Shown here: positions 1 to 12,866 of the stretch, one piece after another
Layout of the letters: the number at the start of each line of letters is the position of its first letter
How positions within the stretch are numbered: position 1 is the first letter of the stretch
The notes under the pieces: model-generated
Seen by the model: the letters and a program-made list of their open reading frames with translations, nothing else
Told to the model about the DNA's origin: nothing
The model's database searches: none
Position numbers and translations under genes: made by a program
Source of the DNA: Branchinecta lynchi
Taxonomy: Eukaryota > Arthropoda > Branchiopoda > Anostraca > Branchinectidae
Reading direction: 5' to 3'
Length of the DNA stretch: 64,000 nucleotides
Assembly (NCBI GenBank): GCA_023053575.1
Contig: JAKZAP010000118.1
Location: 60,189-124,188 of the forward strand

Positions 1-3000
1 CCAACCTTGCGGGAAAACCAACCTTGGGGGAAAACAAACCTTGTGGGTAAACAAACCTTGTGGGAAAACAAACCTTGTGGGAAAACCAACCTGTGGGAAA
101 ACAAACCTTGTGAGAAAACAAACCTTTTGGGAAAACCAACCTTATGGGGAAACAAACCCTGCGGGAAAACCAACCTTGTGGGAAAACCAACCTTGCGGGA
201 AAGCGAACCTTTTGGGAAAACCAACACAGTGGGAAAACAAACCTTGTGGGAAAACAATCCTTGTGGGAAAACAAACCTTGTGGGGAAACAAACCTTGTGG
301 GGAAACAAACCTTGTGGGAAAACTAACCTTGTGGGAAAACAAACCTTGCGGGAAAACTAACCTTGTGGGAAAACAAACCCTGCGGGAAAACAAACCTTGT
401 GGGAAAACCAACCTTGTGGGGAAACAAAACTTTCTGGAAAACCAACGTTGTGGCAAAACAAACCTTGTGGGAAAACAAACCTTGTGGGAAAACAAACCTT
501 GTGGGAAAACAAACCTTGTGGGAAAACAAACCTTGTGGGAAAACAAACATTGTGAGAAAACAAACCTTGTGGGGAAACAAACCTAGTGGGAACACAAACC
601 TTGTGAGAAAACAAACCTTGTGGGAAAACCAACCTTGCGGGAAAGCGAACCTTGCGGGAAAGCGAACCTCTTGGGAAAACCAACACAGTGGGAAAACAAA
701 CCTTGTGAGAAAACAATCCTTGTGGGAAAACAAGCCTTGTGGGGAAACAAACCTTGTGGGGAAACAAACCTTGTGGGAAAACTAACCTTGTGGGAAAACA
801 AACCTTGCGGGAAAACTAACCTTGTGGGAAAACAAACCCTGCGGGAAAACCAGCCTTGTGGGAAAACCAACCTTGTGGGGAAACAAATCTTTCGGGAAAA
901 CCAACCTTGTGGGAAAACAAACCTTGTGAGAAAACAAACATTGTGGGGAAACAAACCTTGTGGGAAAACAAACCTTGTGGGAAAACTAACCTTATGGGGA
1001 AAGCAACCCTGCGGGAAAACCAACCTTGTGGGAAAACCAACCTTGTGGGAAAACCAACCTTGTGGGAAAGCGAACCTTTTGGGAAAACCAACACAGTGGG
1101 AAAACAAACCTTGTGGGAAAACAAACCTTGTGGGGAAACAAACCTTGCGGGAAAACTAACCTTGTGGGAAAACAAACCCTGCGGGAAAACCAACCTTGGG
1201 GGAAAACAAAGCTTGTGGGAAAACAAACCTTGTGAGAAAACAAACCTTGTGGGAAAACCAACCTCATGGGGAAAGCAACCCTGCGGGAAAACCAACCTTG
1301 TGGAAAAACCAACCTTGTGGGAAAACCAACCTTGTGGGAAAGCGAACCTAGTGGGAAAACAAACCTTGTGAGAGAACAAACCTTGTGGGAAAACCAACCT
1401 CATGGGGAAAGCAACCCTGCAGGAAAACCAACCTTGTGGAAAAACCAACCTTGTGGGAAAACCAACCTTGTGGGAAAGCGAACCTTTTGGGAAAACCAAC
1501 ACAGTGGGAAAACAAACCTTGTGGGAAAACAAACCTTGTGGGGAAACAAACCTTGCGGGAAAACTAACCTTGTGGGAAAACAAACCCTGAGGGAAAACCA
1601 ACCTTGTGGGAAAACCAACCTTGTGGGGAAACAAACCTTTCGGGAAAACCAACCTTGTGGGAAAACAAACCTTGCGGGAAAACTAACCTTGTGGGAAAAC
1701 AAACCCTGCGGGAAAACCAACCTTGTGGGAAAACCAACCTTGTGGGGAAACAAACCTTTCGGGAAAACCAACCTTGTGGGAAAACAAACCTTGCGGGAAA
1801 ACTAACCTTGTGGGAAAACAAACCCTGCGGGAAAACCAACCTTGTGGGAAAACCAACCTTGTGGGGAAACAAACCTTTCGGGAAAACCAACCTTGTGGGT
1901 AAACAAACCTTGTGGGAAAACAAACCTTGTGGGAAAACCAACCTAGTGGGAAAACAAACCTTGTGAGAAAACAAACCTTTTGGGAAAACCAACCTTATGG
2001 GGAAACAAACCCTGCGGGAAAACCAACCTTGTGGGAAAACCAACCTTGCGGGAAAGCGAACCTTTTGGGAAAACCAACACAGTGGGAAAACAAACCTTGT
2101 GGGAAAACAATCCTTGTGGGAAAACAAACCTTGTGGGGAAACAAACCTTGTGGGGAAACAAACCTTGTGGGAAAACTAACCTTGTGGGAAAACAAACCTT
2201 GCGGGAAAACTAACCTTGTGGGAAAACAAACCCTGCGGGAAAACAAACCTTGTGGGAAAACCAACCTTGTGGGGAAACAAACCTTTCTGGAAAACCAACC
2301 TTGTGGCAAAACAAACCTTGTGGGAAAACAAACCTTGTGGGAAAACAAACCTTGTGGGAAAAAAAAACCTTGTCGGAAAACAAACATTGTGAGAAAACAA
2401 ACCTTGTGGGGAAACAAACCTAGTGGGAACACAAACCTTGTGAGAAAACAAACCTTGTGGGAAAACCAACCTTGCGGGAAAGCGAACCTTGCGGGAAAGC
2501 GAACCTCTTGGGAAAACCAACACAGTGGGAAAACAAACCTTGTGAGAAAACAATCCTTGTGGGAAAACAAACCTTGTGGGGAAACAAACCTTGTGGGGAA
2601 ACAAACCTTGTGGGAAAACTAACCTTGTGGGAAAACAAACCTTGCGGGAAAACTAACCTTGTGGGAAAACAAACCCTGCGGGAAAACCAGCCTTGTGGGA
2701 AAACCAACCTTGTGGGGAAACAAAGCTTTTGGGAAAACCAACCTTGTGGGAAAACAAACCTTGTGAGAAAACAAACATTGTGGGGAACTAAACCTTGTGG
2801 GAAAACCAGCCTTGCGGGAAAGCGAACCTTTTGAGAAAACCAACCTTATGGGGAAAGCAACCCTGCGGGAAAACCAACCTTGTGGGAAAACCAACCTTGT
2901 GGGAAAACCAACCTTTTGGGAAAGCGAACCTTTTGGGAAAACCAACACAGTGGGAAAACAAACCATGTGCGAAAACAAACCTTGTGGGGAAACAAACCTT

Positions 3001-6000
3001 GCGGGAAAACTAACCTTTTGGGAAAACAAACCCTGCGGGAAAACCAACCTTGTGGGAAAACCAACCTTCTGGGGAAACAAACCTTTCGGGAAAACCAACC
3101 TTGTGGGAAAACAAACCTTGTGGGGAAACAAACCTTGTGGGAAAACCAACCTTGCGGGAAAGCGAACCTTTCGGGAAAACCAACACAGTGGGAAAACAAA
3201 CCTTGTGGGTAAACCAACCTTGCGGGAAAACCAACCTTGGGGGAAAACAAAGCTTGTGGGAAAACAAACCTTGTGGGAAAACCAACCTAGTGGGAAAAAC
3301 CACCTTGGGGGAAAACAAAGCTTGTGGGAAAACAAACCTTGTGGGAAAACCACCCTAGTGGGAAAAACAACCTAGTGGGAAAACAAACCTTGGGAGAAAA
3401 CAAACCTTGTGGGAAAACCAACCTTATGGGGAAAGCAAGTCTGCGGGAAAACCAACCTTGTGGGAAAACCAACCTTGCGGGAAAACCAACCTTGGGGGAA
3501 AACAAACCTTGTGGGAAAACAAACCTTATGGGGAAACAAACCTAGTGGGAAAACAAACCTTGTGAGAAAACAATCCTTGTGGGAAAACAAACCTTGTGGG
3601 GAAACAAACCTTGCGGGAAAACTAACCTTGTGGGAAAACAAACCCTGCGGGAAAACCAACCTTGTGGGAAAACCAACCTTGTGGGGAAACAAACCTTTCG
3701 GGAAAACAAACCTTGTGGGAAAACAAACCTTGTGGGAAAACAAACCTTGTGGGGAAACAAACCTTGTTGGAAAACCAACCTTGCGGGAAAGCGAACCTTT
3801 TGGGAAAACCAACAAAGTGGGAAAACAAACCTTGTGGGAAAACCAACCTTGCGGGAAAACCAACCTTGGGGGAAAACAAAGCTTGTGGGAAAACAAACCT
3901 TGTGGGAAAGCGAACCTTGCGGGAAAGCGAACCTTTTGGGAAAACCAACACAGTGGGAAAACAAACCTTGTGAGGAAACAATCCTTGTGGGAAAACAAAC
4001 CTTGTGGGGAAACAAACCTTGTGGGGAAACAAACCTTGTGGGAAAACTAACCTTGTGGGAAAACAAACCTTGCGGGAAAACTAACCTTGTGGGAAAACAA
4101 ACCCTGCGGGAAAACCAGCCTTGTGGGAAAACCAACCTTGTGGGGAAACAAACCTTTCGGGAAAACCAACCTTGTGGGAAAACAAACCTTGTGAGAAAAC
4201 AAACATTGTGGGGAAACAAACCTTGTGGGAAAACCAGCCTTGCGGGAAAGCGAACCTTTTGGGAAAACCAACACAGTGGGAAAACAAACCTTGTGGGAAA
4301 ACGAACCTTGCGGGAAAACCAACCTTGGGGGAAAACAAAGCTTGTGGGAAAACAAACCTTTTCGGAAAACCAACCTAGTGGGAAAAACAACCTAGTGGGA
4401 AAACAAACCCTTGTGAGAAAACAAACCTTGTGGGAAAACCAACCTTATGGGGAAAGCAACCCTGCGGGAAAACCAACCTTGTGGGAAAACCAACCTTGTG
4501 GGAAAACGAACCTTGTGGGAAAGCGAACCTTTTGGGAAAACCAACACAGTGGGAAAACAAACCTTGTGGGAAAACCAACCTTGCGGGAAAACCAACCTTG
4601 GGGGAAAACAAACCTTGTGGGAAAACAAACCTTGTGGGGAAACAAACCTAGTGGTAAAACAAAATTTGTGAGAAAACAATCTTTGTGGGAAAACAAACCT
4701 TGTGGGGAAACAAACCTTGCGGAAAAACTAACCTTGTGGGAAAACAAACCCTGCGGGAAAACCAACCTTGTGGGAAAACCAACCTTGTGGGGAAACAAAC
4801 CTTTCGCGAAAACCAACCTTGTGGGAAAACAAACCTTGTGGGAAGACAAACCTTGTGGGGAAACAAACCTTGTGGGAAAACCAACCTTGCGGGAAAGCGA
4901 ACCTTTTGGGAAAACCAACAAAGTGGGAAAACAAACCTTGTGGGAAAACCAACCTTGCGGGAAAACCAACCTTGGGGGGGAAAACAAAGCTTGTGGGAAA
5001 ACAAACCTTGTGGGAAGACCAACCTAGTGGCAAACACAACCTAGTGGGAAAACAAACATTGTGTTAAATCAGACCTTGTGGGAAAACTAACCTTGCGGGA
5101 AAACCAACCTTGTGGGAAAACCAACCTTATGGGAAAACCAACCTTGCGGGAAAACCAACCTTGGGGGAAAACAAACCTTGTGGGTAAACAAACCTTGTGG
5201 GAAAACAAACCTTGTGGGAAAACCAACCTGTGGGAAAACAAACCTTGTGAGAAAACAAACCTTTTGGGAAAACCAACCTTATGGGGAAACAAACCCTGCG
5301 GGAAAACCAACCTTGTGGGAAAACCAACCTTGCGGGAAAGCGAACCTTTTGGGAAAACCAACACAGTGGGAAAACAAACCTTGTGGGAAAACAATGATTG
5401 TGGGAAAACAAACCTTGTGGGGAAACAAACCTTGTGGGGAAACAAACCTTGTGGGAAAACTAACCTTGTGGGAAAACAAACCTTGCGGGAAAACTAACCT
5501 TGTGGGAAAACAAACCCTGCGGGAAAACAAACCTTGTGGGAAAACCAAAATTGTGGGGAAACAAAACTTTCTGGAAAACCAACGTTGTGGCAAAACAAAC
5601 CTTGTGGGAAAACAAACCTTGTGGGAAAACAAACCTTGTGGGAAAACAAACCTTGTGGGAAAACAAACCTTGTGGGAAAACAAACATTGTGAGAAAACAA
5701 ACCTTGTGGGGAAACAAACCTAGTGGGAACACAAACCTTGTGAGAAAACAAACCTTGTGGGAAAACCAACCTTGCGGGAAAGCGAACCTTGCGGGAAAGC
5801 GAACCTCTTGGGAAAACCAACACAGTGGGAAAACAAACCTTGTGAGAAAACAATCCTTGTGGGAAAACAAGCCTTGTGGGGAAACAAACCTTGTGGGGAA
5901 ACAAACCTTGTGGGAAAACTAACCTTGTGGGAAAACAAACCTTGCGGGAAAACTAACCTTGTGGGAAAACAAACCCTGCGGGAAAACCAGCCTTGTGGGA

Positions 6001-9000
6001 AAACCAACCTTGTGGGGAAACAAATCTTTCGGGAAAACCAACCTTGTGGGAAAACAAACCTTGTGAGAAAACAAACATTGTGGGGAAACAAACCTTGTGG
6101 GAAAACAAACCTTGTGGGAAAACTAACCTTATGGGGAAAGCAACCCTGCGGGAAAACCAACCTTGTGGGAAAACCAACCTTGTGGGAAAACCAACCTTGT
6201 GGGAAAGCGAACCTTTTGGGAAAACCAACACAGTGGGAAAACAAACCTTGTGGGAAAACAAACCTTGTGGGGAAACAAACCTTGCGGGAAAACTAACCTT
6301 GTGGGAAAACAAACCCTGCGGGAAAACCAACCTTGGGGGAAAACAAAGCTTGTGGGAAAACAAACCTTGTGAGAAAACAAACCTTGTGGGAAAACCAACC
6401 TCATGGGGAAAGCAACCCTGCGGGAAAACCAACCTTGTGGAAAAACCAACCTTGTGGGAAAACCAACCTTGTGGGAAAGCGAACCTAGTGGGAAAACAAA
6501 CCTTGTGAGAAAACAAACCTTGTGGGAAAACCAACCTCATGGGGAAAGCAACCCTGCAGGAAAACCAACCTTGTGGAAAAACCAACCTTGTGGGAAAACC
6601 AACCTTGTGGGAAAGCGAACCTTTTGGGAAAACCAACACAGTGGGAAAACAAACCTTGTGGGAAAACAAACCTTGTGGGGAAACAAACCTTGCGGGAAAA
6701 CTAACCTTGTGGGAAAACAAACCCTGAGGGAAAACCAACCTTGTGGGAAAACCAACCTTGTGGGGAAACAAACCTTTCGGGAAAACCAACCTTGTGGGAA
6801 AACAAACCTTGCGGGAAAACTAACCTTGTGGGAAAACAAACCCTGCGGGAAAACCAACCTTGTGGGAAAACCAACCTTGTGGGGAAACAAACCTTTCGGG
6901 AAAACCAACCTTGTGGGAAAACAAACCTTGCGGGAAAACTAACCTTGTGGGAAAACAAACCCTGCGGGAAAACCAACCTTGTGGGAAAACCAACCTTGTG
7001 GGGAAACAAACCTTTCGGGAAAACCAACCTTGTGGGTAAACAAACCTTGTGGGAAAACAAACCTTGTGGGAAAACCAACCTAGTGGGAAAACAAACCTTG
7101 TGAGAAAACAAACCTTTTGGGAAAACCAACCTTATGGGGAAACAAACCCTGCGGGAAAACCAACCTTGTGGGAAAACCAACCTTGCGGGAAAGCGAACCT
7201 TTTGGGAAAACCAACACAGTGGGAAAACAAACCTTGTGGGAAAACAATCCTTGTGGGAAAACAAACCTTGTGGGGAAACAAACCTTGTGGGGAAACAAAC
7301 CTTGTGGGAAAACTAACCTTGTGGGAAAACAAACCTTGCGGGAAAACTAACCTTGTGGGAAAACAAACCCTGCGGGAAAACAAACCTTGTGGGAAAACCA
7401 ACCTTGTGGGGAAACAAACCTTTCTGGAAAACCAACCTTGTGGCAAAACAAACCTTGTGGGAAAACAAACCTTGTGGGAAAACAAACCTTGTGGGAAAAA
7501 AAAACCTTGTCGGAAAACAAACATTGTGAGAAAACAAACCTTGTGGGGAAACAAACCTAGTGGGAACACAAACCTTGTGAGAAAACAAACCTTGTGGGAA
7601 AACCAACCTTGCGGGAAAGCGAACCTTGCGGGAAAGCGAACCTCTTGGGAAAACCAACACAGTGGGAAAACAAACCTTGTGAGAAAACAATCCTTGTGGG
7701 AAAACAAACCTTGTGGGGAAACAAACCTTGTGGGGAAACAAACCTTGTGGGAAAACTAACCTTGTGGGAAAACAAACCTTGCGGGAAAACTAACCTTGTG
7801 GGAAAACAAACCCTGCGGGAAAACCAGCCTTGTGGGAAAACCAACCTTGTGGGGAAACAAAGCTTTTGGGAAAACCAACCTTGTGGGAAAACAAACCTTG
7901 TGAGAAAACAAACATTGTGGGGAACTAAACCTTGTGGGAAAACCAGCCTTGCGGGAAAGCGAACCTTTTGAGAAAACCAACCTTATGGGGAAAGCAACCC
8001 TGCGGGAAAACCAAACTTGTGGGAAAACCAACCTTGTGGGAAAACCAACCTTTTGGGAAAGCGAACCTTTTGGGAAAACCAACACAGTGGGAAAACAAAC
8101 CTTGTGCGAAAACAAACCTTGTGGGGAAACAAACCTTGCGGGAAAACTAACCTTTTGGGAAAACAAACCCTGCGGGAAAACCAACCTTGTGGGAAAACCA
8201 ACCTTCTGGGGAAACAAACCTTTCGGGAAAACCAACCTTGTGGGAAAACAAACCTTGTGGGAAAACAAACCTTGTGGGGAAACAAACCTTGTGGGAAAAC
8301 CAACCTTGCGGGAAAGCGAACCTTTCGGGAAAACCAACACAGTGGGAAAACAAACCTTGTGGGTAAACCAACCTTGCGGGAAAACCAACCTTGGGGGAAA
8401 ACAAAGCTTGTGGGAAAACAAACCTTGTGGGAAAACCAACCTAGTGGGAAAAACCACCTTGGGGGAAAACAAAGCTTGTGGGAAAACAAACCTTGTGGGA
8501 AAACCACCCTAGTGGGAAAAACAACCTAGTGGGAAAACAAACCTTGGGAGAAAACAAACCTTGTGGGAAAACCAACCTTATGGGGAAAGCAAGTCTGCGG
8601 GAAAACCAACCTTGTGGGAAAACCAACCTTGCGGGAAAACCAACCTTGGGGGAAAACAAACCTTGTGGGAAAACAAACCTTATGGGGAAACAAACCTAGT
8701 GGGAAAACAAACCTTGTGAGAAAACAATCCTTGTGGGAAAACAAACCTTGTGGGGAAACAAACCTTGCGGGAAAACTAACCTTGTGGGAAAACAAACCCT
8801 GCGGGAAAACCAACCTTGTGGGAAAACCAACCTTGTGGGGAAACAAACCTTTCGGGAAAACAAACCTTGTGGGAAAACAAACCTTGTGGGAAAACAAACC
8901 TTGTGGGGAAACAAACCTTGTTGGAAAACCAACCTTGCGGGAAAGCGAACCTTTTGGGAAAACCAACAAAGTGGGAAAACAAACCTTGTGGGAAAACCAA

Positions 9001-10071
9001 CCTTGCGGGAAAACCAACCTTGGGGGAAAACAAAGCTTGTGGGAAAACAAACCTTGTGGGAAAGCGAACCTTGCGGGAAAACAAACCTTGCGGGAAAACT
9101 AACCTTGTGGGAAAACAAACCCTGCGGGAAAACCAGCCTTGTGGGAAAACCAACCTTGTGGGGAAACAAACCTTTCGGGAAAACCAACCTTGTGGGAAAA
9201 CAAACCTTGTGAGAAAACAAACATTGTGGGGAAACAAACCTTGTGGGAAAACCAGCCTTGCGGGAAAGCGAACCTTTTGGGAAAACCAACACAGTGGGAA
9301 AACAAACCTTGTGGGAAAACGAACCTTGCGGGAAAACCAACCTTGGGGGAAAACAAAGCTTGTGGGAAAACAAACCTTTTCGGAAAACCAACCTAGTGGG
9401 AAAAACAACCTAGTGGGAAAACAAACCCTTGTGAGAAAACAAACCTTGTGGGAAAACCAACCTTATGGGGAAAGCAACCCTGCGGGAAAACCAACCTTGT
9501 GGGAAAACCAACCTTGTGGGAAAACGAACCTTGTGGGAAAGCGAACCTTTTGGGAAAACCAACACAGTGGGAAAACAAACCTTGTGGGAAAACCAACCTT
9601 GCGGGAAAACCAACCTTGGGGGAAAACAAACCTTGTGGGAAAACAAACCTTGTGGGGAAACAAACCTAGTGGTAAAACAAAATTTGTGAGAAAACAATCT
9701 TTGTGGGAAAACAAACCTTGTGGGGAAACAAACCTTGCGGAAAAACTAAACTTGTGGGAAAACAAACCCTGCGGGAAAACCAACCTTGTGGGAAAACCAA
9801 CCTTGTGGGGAAACAAACCTTTCGCGAAAACCAACCTTGTGGGAAAACAAACCTTGTGGGAAGACAAACCTTGTGGGGAAACAAACCTTGTGGGAAAACC
9901 AACCTTGCGGGAAAGCGAACCTTTTGGGAAAACCAACAAAGTGGGAAAACAAACCTTGTGGGAAAACCAACCTTGCGGGAAAACCAACCTTGGGGGAAAA
10001 CAAAGCTTGTGGGAAAACAAACCTTGTGGGAAGACCAACCTAGTGGCAAACACAACCTAGTGGGAAAACAA
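1..10071 (+). repeat. Tandem duplication of a ~5.1-kb higher-order block
   Basis: Bases 1-5053 and 5138-10071 are two near-identical copies in direct orientation. Corresponding landmarks lie 5,137 bp apart from 1 to about 3,100, 5,154 bp apart (one extra monomer) around 3,290-3,900, and 5,018 bp apart (eight monomers fewer, 136 bp) from about 4,050 to 5,050. Shared rare markers prove common descent: the 16-bp monomer near 88/5226, the A-run near 2358/7495 and the GTGGCAAACACAACC variant near 5030/10047. Scattered single differences separate the copies, for instance CAATCC versus CAATGA near 258/5395. The copy boundary near 5054-5137 contains the unusual segment GTGTTAAATC at 5061-5070. Unequal exchange or replication slippage is the likely cause (inference). 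Confidence 0.9.
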
Positions 10072-12662
10072 ACCTTATGGGGAAAGCAACCCTGCGGGAA
10101 AACCAACCTTGTGGGAAAACCAACCTTGTGGGAAAGCGAACCTTTTGGGAAAACCAACACAGTGGGAAAACAAACCTTGTGGGAAAACCAACCTTGCGGG
10201 AAAACCAACCTTGGGGGAAAACAAACCTTGTGGGAAAACAAACCTTGTGGGGAAACAAACCTTGTGGGGAAACAAACCTTGTGGGAAAACTAACCTTGTG
10301 GGAAAACAAACCTTGTGGGAAAACCAACCTTGTGGGAAAGCGAACCTTTTGGGAAAACCAACACAGTGGGAAAACAAACCTTGTGGGAAAACAAACCTTT
10401 TGGGGAAACAAACCTTGCGGGAAAACTAACCTTGTGGGAAAACAAACCCTGCGGGAAAACCAACCTTGTGGGAAAACCAACCTTGTGGGGAAACAAACCT
10501 TTCGGGAAAACCAACCTTGTGGGAAAACAAACCTTGTGGGAAAACAAACCTTGTGGGGAAACAAACCTTAAGGGAAAACTAACCTTGTGGGAAAACAAAC
10601 CCTGCGGGAAAACCAACCTTGTGGGAAAACCCACCTTGTGGGGAAACAAACCTTTCGGAAAAACCAACCTTGTGGGAAAACAAACCTTGTGGGAAAACAA
10701 ACCTTGTGGGGAAACAAACCTTGTGGGAAAACCAACCTTGCGGGAAAGCGAACCTTTTGGGAAAGAGAACCTTTTGGGAAAACCAACACAGTGGGAAAAC
10801 AAACCTTGTGGGAAAACCAACCTTATGGGGAATGCATCCCTGCGGGAAAACCAACCTTGTGGGAAAACCAACCTTGTGGGAAAACTAACCTTGTGGGAAA
10901 ACAAACCCTGCGGGAAAACCAACCTTGTGGGAAAACCAACCTTGTGGAAACAAACCTTGTGGGAAAACTAACCTTGTGGGAAAACAAACCTTGCGGGAAA
11001 ACTAACCTTGTGGGAAAACCAACCTTGTGGGGAAACAAACCTTTCGGGAAAACCAACCTTGTGGGAAAACAAACCTTGTGGGAAAACAAACCTTGTGGGA
11101 AAACAAACCTTATGGGGAAAGCAACCTAGCGGGAAAACCAACCTTGTGGGAAAACAAACCTTGTGGGAAAACAAACCTTGTGGGAAAACAAACCTTAAGG
11201 GAAAACAAACCTTATGGGAAAACAAACCTTGTGGGGAAAAAAACCTTGTGGGAAAACCAACCTTGCGGGAAATCGAACCTTTTGGGAAAACCAAAACAGT
11301 GGGAAAACAAACCTTGTGGGAAAACCAACCTTGCGGGAAAACCAACCTTGGGTGAAAAAAAAGCTTGTGGGAAAACAAACCTTGTGGGAAAACCAACCTA
11401 GTGGGAAAAACAACCTAGTGGGAAAACAAACCTTGTGAGGAAACAAACCTTGTGGGGAAACAAACCTAGTGGGAACACAAACCTTGTGAGAAAACAAACC
11501 TTGTGGGAAAACCAACCTTGCGGGAAAGCGAACCTTGCGGGAAAGCGAAGCTCTTGGGAAAACCAACACAGTGGGAAAACAAACCTTGTGAGAAAACAAT
11601 CCTTGTGGGAAAACAAACCTTGTGGGGAAAGAAACCTTGTGGGGAAACAAACCTTGTGGGAAAACTAACCTTGTGGGAAAACAAACCTTGCGGGAAAACT
11701 AACCTTGTGGGAAAACAAACCCTGCGGGAAAACCAGCCTTGTGGGAAAACCAACCTTGTGGGGAAACAAACCTTTCGGGAAAACCAACCTTGTGGGAAAA
11801 CAAACCTTGTGACAAAACAAACATTGTGGGGAAACAAACCTTGTGGGAAAACCAGCCTTGCGGGAAAGCGAACCTTTTGGGAAAACCAACCTTATGGGGA
11901 AAGCAACCCTGCGGGAAAACCAACCTTGTGGGAAAACCAACCTTTTGGGAAAGCGAACCTTTTGGGAAAACCAACACAGTGGGAAAACAAACCTTGTGGG
12001 AAAACAAACCTTGTGGGGAAACAAACCTTGCGGGAAAACTAACCTTGTGGGAAAACAAACCCTGCGGGAAAACCAACCTTGTGGGAAAACCAACCTTGTG
12101 GGGAAACAAACCTTTCGGGAAAACCAACCTTGTGGGAAAACAAACCTTGTGGGAAAACAAACCTTGTGGGGAAACAAACCTTGTGGGAAAACCAACCTTG
12201 CGGGAAAGCGAACCTTTTGGGAAAACCAACACAGTGGGAAAACAAACCTTGTGGGAAAACCAACCTTATGGGGAAAGCAACCCTGCGGGACAAACAACCT
12301 AGTGGGAAAACAAACCTTGTGAGAAAACAAACCTTGTGGGAAAACCAACCTTATGGGGAAAGCAACCCTGCGGGAAAACCAACCTTGTGGGAAAACCAAC
12401 CTTGTGGGAAAACCAACCTTGTGGGAAAGCGAACCTTTTGGGAAAACCAACACAGTGGGAAAACAAACCTTGTGGGAAAACAAACCTTGTGGGGAAACAA
12501 ACCTTGTGGGAAAACTAACCTTGTGGGAAAACAAACCCTGCGGGAAAACCAACCTTGGGGGAAAACCAACCTTGCGGGAAAGCGAACCTTTTGGGAAAAC
12601 CAACACAGTGGGAAAACAAACCTTGTGAGAAAACAATCCTTGTGGGAAAACAAACCTTGTGG
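1..12662 (+). repeat. 17-bp satellite array, left arm (+ orientation)
   Basis: This stretch is an unbroken head-to-tail array of a 17-bp monomer, consensus CCTTGTGGGAAAACAAA, about 745 copies, entering from beyond the left edge. Recurrent monomer types differ at fixed positions: CCTTGCGGG, CCTTTTGGG, CCTTGTGAG, CCTAGTGGG, CCTTATGGGG, CACAGTGGG, CCTTGGGGG, and tails AAAACCAA, AAAGCGAA or AAAACTAA. The types occur in ordered strings, so the array has higher-order structure. Single-base length changes occur, for example a 16-bp unit near 88 with its copy near 5226, and A-runs near 2358 and 7495. The monomer has no stop codon in any of six frames, so long open frames here are not evidence of genes; most end at the AACTAACC variant. 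No promoter, RNA gene or other inserted element is visible. Satellite identity is seen directly; a heterochromatic location is inference. Confidence 0.97.
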
Positions 12663-12698
12663 GGTTTGTTTTGAAAACCAACCACAAGGTTGGTTTTC
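12647..12698. other. Satellite orientation switch with two adjacent palindromes
   Basis: The monomer orientation inverts here through two consecutive fold-backs. The first has arms AAAACAAACC (12647-12656) and GGTTTGTTTT (12663-12672) around a 6-base loop. The second has arms GAAAACCAACC (12673-12683) and GGTTGGTTTTC (12688-12698) around the loop ACAA. Orientation therefore reads plus, minus, plus, minus within about 50 bp and then stays minus. The arms are themselves satellite sequence, of the AAACAAACC type in the first and the AAACCAACC type in the second. This is what a replication fork switching template twice, or a fold-back double-strand-break repair, would leave (inference). A long-read assembly chimera is the alternative. 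Confidence 0.9.
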
Positions 12699-12866
12699 CC
12701 GCAGGGCTGCTTTCCTCATAAGGTTGGTTTTCCCACAAGGTTTGTTTTCTCACAAGGTTTGTTTTCCCACTAGGTTGTTTTTCCCACTAGGTTGGTTTTC
12801 CCACAAGGTTTGTTTTCCCACAAGCTTTGTTTTCCCCCAAGGTTGGTTTTCCCGCAAGGTTGGTTT

